Shown here in pieces: positions 17,203 through 26,000 of a stretch of 64,000 nucleotides of DNA. The notes beneath the pieces are model-generated. The model worked only from the letters and a program-made list of their open reading frames with translations. It made no database searches and was not told the origin of the DNA. Made by a program: the position numbers and the translations under genes. The stretch's first letter is position 1. Each line of letters starts with the position of its first letter. The stretch comes from a virus. The DNA lies in IMG/VR virus record IMGVR_UViG_3300028025_002044, positions 1 to 64,000 of that record. One strand, written 5' to 3'.

Positions 17203-17457
17203 TTAAAAAAGTTCTCCGTCAACGTCGCCCTCGTCTAGGTCATCATCGTCGAACGTAGCACCATATTTATAGGTCGGACCAACGTACACAGTATTCACAA
17301 GAAGCTGAGAGACCATAAACAACGCTTGGTTCTCTGTGAAGCCAGAGTCTATTAGCTCGTTGTATATCTCATTAATCTGTATGGCAGTCTCTTTTAGAGA
17401 GGACAGGCCCTCGACAACCGGAGTTGGTGGTGGCGGTGTTGCTTCCGGTTCTTCCAT
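17203..17457 (-). CDS. Small acidic hypothetical protein
   Basis: An 84-residue protein with a Pro-rich start (EATPPPPTPVVEG), a helical middle (ETAIQINEIYNELIDSGF) and a very acidic end (DDDDLDEGDVDGELF). The acidic C-terminus ending in Leu-Phe might be a protein-docking tail or a DNA mimic. No family is recognised. It sits directly upstream (in transcription) of the polymerase gene. Confidence 0.55.
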   Translation of the reverse strand: MEEPEATPPPPTPVVEGLSSLKETAIQINEIYNELIDSGFTENQALFMVSQLLVNTVYVGPTYKYGATFDDDDLDEGDVDGELF

Positions 17458-17466
17458 GATACCTTT

Positions 17467-17937
17467 CTACGGTATTACTTCAAATTTGAATACCTGATCT
17501 ATTTTAACGTCATTAGCGGCAGATGTCTCTAGCAGCCTTTGAGCAACGTTCGTAAGATACCTAGCACCGCTACTGTCGTATTTATAGAGAGCATCTAGGA
17601 CAGCGTTAGGTTCTTCACTAACCTGCGCCCAGTAGCGATGCTTCTCTGGAAATACTAATTCGGTGCTCTCATCTGGAGAACATTCCTCACATGTTAGAGC
17701 ATCTTTGGCCAGTTGTCCATAGGGAACTTCTTGTAATCCATATCTTTTTACCAGTGGACAAGCTGCGCCATGATAGACCAATGATACGCCAACACGCGAC
17801 AAAATGTAAGAGCCACTGTCGGTACGGTAAAGTTCAAACTCAATCCAACGCGTAGAACCTTTACGCCAAGACGTAGATTTACCTAACAGCGAGCCGTTAA
17901 ATTGTAGGGTTCTTGACCCGTCCTTGACTTCGTACAT
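17467..17937 (-). CDS. Hypothetical protein
   Basis: A 156-residue, mostly beta-rich protein. It has a WRKGSTRWIEFELYRTDSG segment and a CEECSPDE cluster that, with an earlier Cys and a later His, could bind a metal. No family is recognised. Its ATG overlaps the stop of the small coiled-coil gene (TAATG). It lies between tail-fibre and replication genes, where actinobacteriophages often carry small unknown genes. Confidence 0.6.
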   Translation of the reverse strand: MYEVKDGSRTLQFNGSLLGKSTSWRKGSTRWIEFELYRTDSGSYILSRVGVSLVYHGAACPLVKRYGLQEVPYGQLAKDALTCEECSPDESTELVFPEKHRYWAQVSEEPNAVLDALYKYDSSGARYLTNVAQRLLETSAANDVKIDQVFKFEVIP

Positions 17938-18101
17938 TATTCTTTTTCTGCTTTCAAGTTGTCTAACTCTCTAGACAGAGCAGCATTTTTTCTTTTTTCG
18001 AGGCTAAGCATTGCTTCAAGCTCGGCGCACAGGCTCATGGATCTAGAGAGTTGCTCTCTAGTTACAGCTAAAATCGTGTTTAGTAGTTCATTGTCTTTCA
18101 T
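17937..18101 (-). CDS. 54-residue coiled-coil protein
   Basis: A short open frame (54 codons plus TAA) in what would otherwise be an empty gap. The sequence is almost entirely heptad-like: LLNTILAVTREQLSR, then AELEAMLSLEKRKNAALS and a RELDNLKAEKE end, so a coiled coil is predicted. GGATGACGA just before the ATG gives a usable ribosome site. Its stop overlaps the next gene's start as TAATG, which strongly supports translation. Function unknown. Confidence 0.7.
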   Translation of the reverse strand: MKDNELLNTILAVTREQLSRSMSLCAELEAMLSLEKRKNAALSRELDNLKAEKE

Positions 18102-18145
18102 TCGTCATCCTTCTTTATATCTATTGTACTAAGTATTTTTAGGTG

Positions 18146-18280
18146 CTATTTGGACAGGACGTAGGCTTTTGCCGCTGCTTTAGAAGGGAATTGACCTTCT
18201 ACTTTATTAGTAATTCGATTGATAACTATGTAGATAGTCATGCTTTCTTCGCTACTAAATTGCTGTAATATCTTGTACAT
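18146..18280 (-). CDS. 44-residue hypothetical protein
   Basis: A short frame of 44 codons ending in TAG, whose ATG overlaps the stop of the adhesin gene as TAATG. The protein (MYKILQQFSSEESMTIYIV at the start, KAAAKAYVLSK at the end) looks like a small beta-beta-alpha fold. Function unknown. The coupling, and the near absence of unused DNA around it, support it being real. Confidence 0.6.
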   Translation of the reverse strand: MYKILQQFSSEESMTIYIVINRITNKVEGQFPSKAAAKAYVLSK

Positions 18281-20358
18281 TATGTCCAGTTTCCTTGTCC
18301 ATCAGAAGTCTTGGGCGTAATAGCCACCCAGCTACTACCATTATAAACCTTTACAGCAGTAACGTTATTGTCCCAAGTGCCATTTAGGAATACCTTGGTC
18401 TTATTGGAGATAGGGGTTGGCGCAGGAGGGGGAGACGGATTGCTCATTACTAGGAAGAAAACGTCGCTTCCGGCTACAGGAGCTCCAGACCTTTTAAATC
18501 CTTCAACGTAAAGCGATAGGGTGTAAGTTGCACCAGGGGTAAGACCAGTGACAACCTCGGACCCACTCAAATTGCCTGACGATATAATATTGTCTGTAGA
18601 AGATACTTCAGCATACAGATTATATAAAGTCGCTCCGTTAATGACGGTGCTCCAATTTATAGTGGCCTCTGTACCGGCTGGATTTGAAATTGCAGAAATG
18701 CTTGGAACAATAACTGAAACGTTTGCATTGGTAGCAAGAGTTGTAGCCGATGTAGTGACGGTAGACGAGGTGTTAGGAGATGTAGTCTTTGCATTTTGAG
18801 CATACAAACTATATGTGTAGCTAGTGTTCGCAGACAGCCCAGTCACAGTTGCATAATTATTGATGGTAGGAGAGTATGAAATTGTGCCAGGTCCGGATAT
18901 ATAATAATTTACTGGTGGATATCCGCCGGCATCAGATGCAGACCAAGAGAGTGCTAAGGATGAAGTGCTTAGAGCTCTAGCACTAAAATCTAGAGGAGTC
19001 GTAGGAGCACCGGCTGCAGTACCACTGAGGGTTAGAGTAACCTCATCTGAACCAAAAATTCCATTGCCGTTGTAAGTACCATAAACGTCTATTCGCCAAG
19101 TATATGTAGCGCCAGGAGATAGATTATATACGCCGGCGGAGCCGCTCAAGCCATTAGCATTTAAGTTTGGGCCGTACACTTCGGCAAAAGCAATAGATAT
19201 GCCAGAGCTTACGACGGTACTCCATGAAATATCAACGGCATTTCCGATAATTGTACTTTCAACAGCAGTAATTGTTGGCACAATAGTTTTAATTTCGGCA
19301 GCTGTAGTGAAACTAGTGCTTACAGTGGCGGACTCATTGCCATTTAAGGTAGCGTATATGCCATAAAAATATTCAGTAGACGGAGACAAATTAGTTATAT
19401 TGGCGTAATTATTTCCAGGAGTGTACGATATGTCTCCCCCGCTACCGTAGACGGTATAAGAAACTCCAGGAGTAGTAGACGGTGTCCACGTAAGTCTAGC
19501 GGAGGTGTCTGTTAAGTAGGCCGGGTCCGATTGAAAATTAGTTGGAGCCGCTATTGCGGGGGTGGACGCGGTCCCTGTGTAGGTTACTTCAGCTTTGTTA
19601 TTAGCTAAAACTAAAGTGTAAGTGTAGGCAGTACCCGGAGACAACACAGAGTCGGTGTTATAATTAAATTCTTCTCCAACTCCGGCAGGAAAAGACCCGG
19701 TAGCTATCGAGCTTGGGACCCCGGTGCCGGAGAGCGTGTAGTACGTCCTCCCCACATAGGTTCCGGAGCCCGCAAACACGCCGTAGTAAAGATTTAAACT
19801 GGTAAGAGAGTTTGCAACCTGACTTACAGATATAAATCCAGACGGGTTGGTCCCGGTACCAGGGTTGCCATCTAAATCGTAGTCGCTAGCAGAAACAGTT
19901 CCACCATTATTAGATGCAGTTACAGTAAATAAATACCTAAAATTCGAAGGCGTGACTGCCGCAGAAATAGTCACACTTCCAGTGGAAGACCCAGCAGACA
20001 GCGAACCGCTAGCAATTGTAGAGCCTCCATCCCTGGCAACCGACCAAGAAGTAGTGCCTCCATCAGACGAAGCAGTCACACTGTAAGTAACAGACACTGC
20101 ATACGGTGTAGACCTAGTAGCGGTTATAGATACGGTGGGCGGAGACACGGGGGGCGTGTACTGATAAAAAGTTACCGTAACTACAGTGCCCAACGGTTGA
20201 GATGTTCCTGCCCCCGGGCTTTGAGACTTAGCGGTGCCGTCGTTTCCGGCAGTAGCTCCTACTCCAGTATAAGCAGCAGAAAAACCAAAACCGTTATTGT
20301 CTAGTATTTCTGCAGCACTAGCAACGGTTTCGCCAATTACACTCGGGACGAAAGCCAT
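18280..20358 (-). CDS. PASTA and fibronectin-III adhesin / tail fibre
   Basis: A 692-residue surface protein. Residues 1-68 form a PASTA domain (FVPSVIGETVASAAEIL, then SQSPGAGTSQPLGTVVTVT), a module known in bacteria to bind peptidoglycan or related ligands. A series of fibronectin type III/Ig-like beta domains follows, marked by repeated phrases such as VTGLSANTSYTYSLYA, ITNLSPSTEYFYGIYA and LSPGATYTWRIDV. The C-terminus (KVYNGSSWVAI, then GNWT) resembles the small end module found on many phage fibres. It is the last large gene of the tail region, where receptor-binding proteins usually lie, and probably contacts the host envelope. Confidence 0.75.
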   Translation of the reverse strand: MAFVPSVIGETVASAAEILDNNGFGFSAAYTGVGATAGNDGTAKSQSPGAGTSQPLGTVVTVTFYQYTPPVSPPTVSITATRSTPYAVSVTYSVTASSDGGTTSWSVARDGGSTIASGSLSAGSSTGSVTISAAVTPSNFRYLFTVTASNNGGTVSASDYDLDGNPGTGTNPSGFISVSQVANSLTSLNLYYGVFAGSGTYVGRTYYTLSGTGVPSSIATGSFPAGVGEEFNYNTDSVLSPGTAYTYTLVLANNKAEVTYTGTASTPAIAAPTNFQSDPAYLTDTSARLTWTPSTTPGVSYTVYGSGGDISYTPGNNYANITNLSPSTEYFYGIYATLNGNESATVSTSFTTAAEIKTIVPTITAVESTIIGNAVDISWSTVVSSGISIAFAEVYGPNLNANGLSGSAGVYNLSPGATYTWRIDVYGTYNGNGIFGSDEVTLTLSGTAAGAPTTPLDFSARALSTSSLALSWSASDAGGYPPVNYYISGPGTISYSPTINNYATVTGLSANTSYTYSLYAQNAKTTSPNTSSTVTTSATTLATNANVSVIVPSISAISNPAGTEATINWSTVINGATLYNLYAEVSSTDNIISSGNLSGSEVVTGLTPGATYTLSLYVEGFKRSGAPVAGSDVFFLVMSNPSPPPAPTPISNKTKVFLNGTWDNNVTAVKVYNGSSWVAITPKTSDGQGNWT

Positions 20359-20360
20359 GA

Positions 20361-23048
20361 TTAAATCTGAATCCAGATATCCCCGGTAGTACCGCTGCTA
20401 GGAGTGGTATTACTGACGTATATCTTTTTAGGAGCACTCTTGTCTGAAGTTAGGCCACCGGCTAGATAGTAAACCTGCTGACTGTCTTTAACATACTTAG
20501 TAGTGGCAGCATAAGTGTTAAACTCAACCTCAGGACTTTCTAATGAATTGTCTAGAGTCGGTTGCGGAATCATGACTTTAGTTCCGGTAGAAGTAAATTT
20601 GCCGGTAATACTCATATTTCCATAAAGATTTACTTCTAAAGACCTATTGTTTCTATTGCTAAAAATAATATTGTCTGCGCTAAGCCACGCTTGAGCGCCT
20701 TTATTTGTGTCAGTATCTTCATAAGAGTCTAGAGCTAGTGAAGCAGATTGAGTACTGACGTGTGCTCCGCTAGCATTGTAGTAAGCAATATCGCTGCTAA
20801 TTTGATATGAAGTGTGCTTAGAGTTTAAAACCGCTACCGAATAGCTTTGTAAATTTGCATCATAATTAGGATAGTCTCCTGTAGTTATGTTAGAAGGTCT
20901 CACGTAGCTACCGCTGGATGAAAAGAAATAGCTAGCCGTAGAGTCTTGATGAAGTTCTTGCCAAACCACCTGCTCGGTTTCGACTAAAGCAGTACTAAAA
21001 ACTCCAGGGTTACTGTCTAGGTCTCCGCTAAAAGTAGGACTCTTAAACTCAATAATATCCGTGTACTTATAGTTGGCAGTCTGAGTCTCTAAATCTATGT
21101 TTACCCATTGCTTTGTAGATTGGACTGAAGGAGTGTTAGGTATAGCAGTAGAGTCATACCAAGAATATGCAGAAGACCCGGAGTTAGCAAAAAAGAATCT
21201 TTTTTCTGTAGACAATGCCACATTGTCCAATACTAAAGACCCGCTAGACACGTTTGCGTGAGTAGTTCCACCGACTTGAAAAGAAGTTACCTTGGCAGGG
21301 AATACAATTTTAAAATTGGATTGATTAGCAAGTCCGGTTGGATTAGCCTGTCTATACTTATCGTACAATTTTGCCAGACTAATAGTTATTTCTGCATTAA
21401 ATCTTGTAGGAATGGTGGCCGCTCTATCTACAGACCCGAGAGCAGGAAGCTTAGAGCATAGAATCTGCTCATCTTCATAATCATTCACTATAGCTGCGTT
21501 TAACTCAGAGTTTGTCAAAGAAAAATATTTGTAGGTGTCGGAGAGAAGAGCCCACTCCGGAGTGGCAACATCGTCTATGTACACTGGAGAGCTAGAGTTT
21601 CCGAAATCTAAATAGATAGCCTTTGCGTTAAACTCTGGTATGTCGAGTTTTGCAACTCTGACTTGTTCACGGTCAGAAGTTCCTATGTAGTTTTGGGTTT
21701 CTCCGCTAGCCCTATTGAACGTATTGAGAATTCTAAAGACCGTGTTCGACACAACCGAAGATACCTGAACTATTGCAGAGCCACCGCCAGGGAAAATTTG
21801 CTCCGGGGTATCGCTTCCAGCAGACCCAAAAAATGTCTCGTAAATATAATCATTAGCAGTTAGCCCGTGAGCAGTGTTAGTAGTTACGGTAATCACACTG
21901 ACGTTACTAATAACATTTTCCACATAACTGTCAACAAGCACCGAAGGTGCTTGATGGAATGGCGCAGAAAAAACATCAAAGTGTAGGTAAATAGTTGGGT
22001 CTGATGAGACCAAAGAATTTAGTAAAGAGTAGTTAACTTCTACAGAAAAATTTGAGTTTGCTGGAATGCTAGTCCATCCAACTTCAAGACCGTACTCGCT
22101 ATTATTTTCATACAAGCCGTGTACAGATGCATTTACGTTTGAAAATTGCACAGCCTGGAATGTTACAATACTTGTAGTATTTACCCTGGCCCAGCTGCTA
22201 ACAGAAGAAATCGTGTTGCCAGAAGAGTTAACGTACTCAAGGCTAGGATTTAAAACTAAATTATACGTTTGAGCAGACACATAAGAAACGCCTTCATTTG
22301 AGAAATATCCATAATCAAATAAAGTTTTACCGTAATCTTGTAGGTATATGCCAGAAACATCTTTGTTACTTAGCGATGCAGTTCCAGTGTAATCTTGCCC
22401 GGTCACCTCCGGAACGTCGTCTCCAAAACTTATATATCTAAAATAGTTGTACCCTACCTCAATAATTTCAGCAGTTGAGCTTCCTGTAGATAGAGTAGTA
22501 TCCGACGGAAGATCTACAGATACCAAGTCTCCCACTTTAAATCTATGTCCAGTAGATATAGCAGTGACCACATTTTCCAAACGAGAGATACTCACAATTG
22601 GTACAGGCAAATCAATGTAAGATTTGTAGAGACCGACATAAGTACCGGATTCTTTATCCTTGTCGTTAGAGCCCAAGTCCGAACTTTCTAAGAATGTTCC
22701 GTACAAATCCCTATTGCCAATTTTTCTGATTACATCTGGGCTGCTGATGTTCCAGTAGCCAATAGTTCCAGAAGAAGCGTTTATATCTCCTCGAACAAAA
22801 ACGTCCGAGAACTCAGCTACACCGCTGCCATCAATTTTCCAGCCGGCAATACCCTCGACATAAGAAGCACTTTCAATTGACTTGTTATCAAGTACAAGAG
22901 CATCGCCAAGCGCATTAGACTCTACAGACTGGGTACCCAATGTAGTAGGAGTGGTGGTTGTGTTATTTTTCAGGTCTTGCATGTCCTGATTTAGGGCAGC
23001 AAGATATGAGCTAAAACTTTTAGTTCTTCTTAAACGTTTACTCGCCAA
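20361..23048 (-). CDS. Minor tail protein / tail fibre
   Basis: An 895-residue protein starting at TTG (coding overlap of 11 bases with the previous gene). The N-terminus is basic and helical (ASKRLRRTKSFSSYLAALNQ). Next comes a segment common in phage central fibres and J-like C-termini: GWKIDGSGVAEFSDVFVRG, then GTIGYWNIS. The rest is beta-rich, with two HG-GD modules (GHRFKVGDLVSV and AHGLTANDYIY) and carbohydrate-binding-like jelly-roll sequence. The C-terminus (KKIYVSNTTPSSGTTGDIW) is a familiar fibre end. It probably attaches to the hub-like protein encoded just upstream. Confidence 0.75.
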   Translation of the reverse strand: MASKRLRRTKSFSSYLAALNQDMQDLKNNTTTTPTTLGTQSVESNALGDALVLDNKSIESASYVEGIAGWKIDGSGVAEFSDVFVRGDINASSGTIGYWNISSPDVIRKIGNRDLYGTFLESSDLGSNDKDKESGTYVGLYKSYIDLPVPIVSISRLENVVTAISTGHRFKVGDLVSVDLPSDTTLSTGSSTAEIIEVGYNYFRYISFGDDVPEVTGQDYTGTASLSNKDVSGIYLQDYGKTLFDYGYFSNEGVSYVSAQTYNLVLNPSLEYVNSSGNTISSVSSWARVNTTSIVTFQAVQFSNVNASVHGLYENNSEYGLEVGWTSIPANSNFSVEVNYSLLNSLVSSDPTIYLHFDVFSAPFHQAPSVLVDSYVENVISNVSVITVTTNTAHGLTANDYIYETFFGSAGSDTPEQIFPGGGSAIVQVSSVVSNTVFRILNTFNRASGETQNYIGTSDREQVRVAKLDIPEFNAKAIYLDFGNSSSPVYIDDVATPEWALLSDTYKYFSLTNSELNAAIVNDYEDEQILCSKLPALGSVDRAATIPTRFNAEITISLAKLYDKYRQANPTGLANQSNFKIVFPAKVTSFQVGGTTHANVSSGSLVLDNVALSTEKRFFFANSGSSAYSWYDSTAIPNTPSVQSTKQWVNIDLETQTANYKYTDIIEFKSPTFSGDLDSNPGVFSTALVETEQVVWQELHQDSTASYFFSSSGSYVRPSNITTGDYPNYDANLQSYSVAVLNSKHTSYQISSDIAYYNASGAHVSTQSASLALDSYEDTDTNKGAQAWLSADNIIFSNRNNRSLEVNLYGNMSITGKFTSTGTKVMIPQPTLDNSLESPEVEFNTYAATTKYVKDSQQVYYLAGGLTSDKSAPKKIYVSNTTPSSGTTGDIWIQI

Positions 23049-26000
23049 CTTTGTCGACCTGCCAATCTGTGACTAGAGTTAAGTCTACCTGCTCAGGGAA
23101 AGCCGGATTATTAGGAACGGACACCGAAATCGTATCAATCTTTCTAACAATGACATTTTTTCTAAGCTCTAAAGCACTGGCCAAGCGAGACTTAACAAAG
23201 GCGTCGTTAATATTTAGCGAACACCAGTCTCCAGGGTTAAACGTACCAACGGTAGGGTTCATCGAACCGTTGACCGAAATTGTAAAGTCACCAATAGGAG
23301 GTTTGCTTTCGTACAAGAATCGCTTAGCAGTTTTGTAGAGGTCAATTTCAATGTCGTAGTTTCCCCAGTTGTCAACATTGATGGCACCTTCTTTAGTCAA
23401 TAGCGGCCAAGATTGATTCTCTGCTCGGTCCAGCACAGGCCATCCAGCAGCAAGAAGGTCGGTTGCCGAAGCCGCGGAATATCTTACGTTACCCTCCCCA
23501 GCGTCGCCATTAGAGCTTCCTGTAATAAATACACGAGTAGCCGAAGACTCGGAGTTTTCAGCAACACTGACGTTAGAGATATTTCCCGGGTATTCGAAGA
23601 CAATTTTGTCTGCGCCAAATGCTACAGGGTCAGCCACCTGACCTGGAGCTAGACCTAAACCAACTTCTAATGTCAACGGGTCTTGCCTAGAGTAGTTTAG
23701 GTTTTCTAAATATTCAGTAAACGTAGCCGGCAAGATAGGAACTAAAGTAAAAATTCTTTTGAATCTATAGTTATTAGTTGTAGAGTCTCTCTCTAGCCTG
23801 CAATCAATACGATAATCAAACCCATTGATAGAGCTAGAGTATTGCTCCAAAAGACCGCCCAGATTTACAAGCTGACTTCCTCGGATAATTTGGCTTGCTT
23901 GTTTGTATGTGCTGTAGTTATCTGTAGAAAATTCCATACCGCCCATGTCAGCGTTTCTAGGGAATCCTCCATAAGATTTTTTAAAGGCTATAGCTTGCTT
24001 AGAAGCAGTAGGGGCTACAGTTACGGTCCCACCATTAGCTCCCACAGCGGACTCACCGCCGGTTGCAAACTCGACCGACCCGTACTGAGATAAAGTCAGT
24101 GGGAGGCGTCTATCTGCCAGACCGGTGGTCTCTATTACAATTTTGTCAGCAGAAGCACTGAGCACAGCAAACGAATTCCCATTAAAAGCAGTGCCATAGA
24201 CTCCACTAGGAAAATCGCTCAGAGCGACTGTATCACCGGAAGCAAACCTATGCGGTTGATTGTAGGCAGTATACAAGGTAGCTTTATTTTTAGATACACT
24301 AACTCTGTCAATGTTGGTTACAGGGTAGAAATCATAAGTAAATGTGTCTGCAGTTGCGTCTAAAATTACTACAGGTCTGTTGCCTTGATTAAACACCGAG
24401 CTAGTTCCGCCATAAGCGTTTATGTAGACAATATCGTTATCCTCCAGGCCGTGTCCAGGAGCCGTTACCGCCGCTGATGAACCACCAGGAAGTCTAGAGA
24501 TAGAGGTTATACGCTTTATATTTGCAGGAGATAGCCTACGATAATCTCTGTAGGCCAACATTCCCGTAACATCAACAAACTTATTAACCACTGCTGCACT
24601 AAGCTCATCTACAGATAACTGCTTATTAACAGAATAACCTCCATACCCAGTAGCTGCTCTAGACAACGGATTAGAAATAGTAAATGTTGTTTCGGTAACA
24701 GACAATACTCGATGAGTGGTGTTTACCATGCTTAGGGGTATATAAGATCCATAGTTGCTGTCGTAATATCCACTCAGTCCAGATATGGACACCGAGTCAC
24801 CTGCCACAAAACCGTGAGGAGTGGTATTCGCTATAGATTTTATCTTACCAGCAAAGGTTACGGTTCCAGTCCCCGGGCTGCCGCTCAACTGCTCCTTAGC
24901 CGTGTTTAGTGCGCTAGCTTGGACATAAAATTTAGCTGGTAGAGACGAACCTAGAGTGTCAAAAACGGTATAGCTACCATTTAAAAGAGCGTAGTTTGGA
25001 GTTAGCTGAGGGGCTATGCCGGTAAAAGCAGGGATAGATACGGAACCACTAGCTACGTCTCCTGTCGCTACATACCAATCAGATATAGAGCTTCCATTAG
25101 TGGCCTGTACTGTTAGGCTTGTGCCACTAGGTATGTCTATTATTCTGTACGATCTGTTGTAGATACTTAGATTCATTTTTTGTGGTCTAAGCCTAGTTAC
25201 GGTTGCATACGCAAAAGTACTTTTAGTGGGCTGATTAGGAGCTGTCCTACTGTATCTAAATGACGTGACCGTTGGGATGGCAGTAATAGTGTATGTTCCA
25301 TTATACGGATAGACTCCATCTATGACCACAACGTCGCCAGCCACAAACCCATGAGGTTCGCTAGTGTACGCAGTCACCGCATTTCCGGACACAAAACCTT
25401 TAACAACAGCCTGCTGAATTACAGTTGACCACACGCTTCTACGCAAAACTGGAGGGAATATTTGAGTGTCATAGTAGGTCCAGTCATTTGAAGAAGATAA
25501 TCCACTAACGGTAATTAGAGTGTTCCAGTATTTATCTATGTCAGCGGCGTTAAGACCGTGGCTGCCGGATAGAGAAAATGTCAGTGTATCAACGCCTCCG
25601 GCACTACCCTGCTGAATGCTGGTTATGGTCCTAGTTTTTGCAGAAATAGTTGCGGGCGATCCGTAAGTAGCAGCCGGGAGAGCCGAAATAGTGACGTTCT
25701 CACCAATTTCTGTATTGTGTGATGCATTTACGGTAATTAGAGCTAAGCTTAAAGTACCGAGTGAATTCTCGACGTTAGTGATGTTTAAAGTTCTCGGGGC
25801 GATGGATACATTAGCAATCCCCCCGGTGGTAATTGTCATCTGACTTCCGTCATCAGATGTGGCAATAGACCTAATGTTTGCAGCTTTTATCGGGGCAACT
25901 TTTCCTAAGGAAATGTATTGAAAAGTATAATCGTCAATCACCGAAACAATTTGAACGGGCTCTCCATTATTAATTAAAGAATTATTTGCAGCATTCGGAG

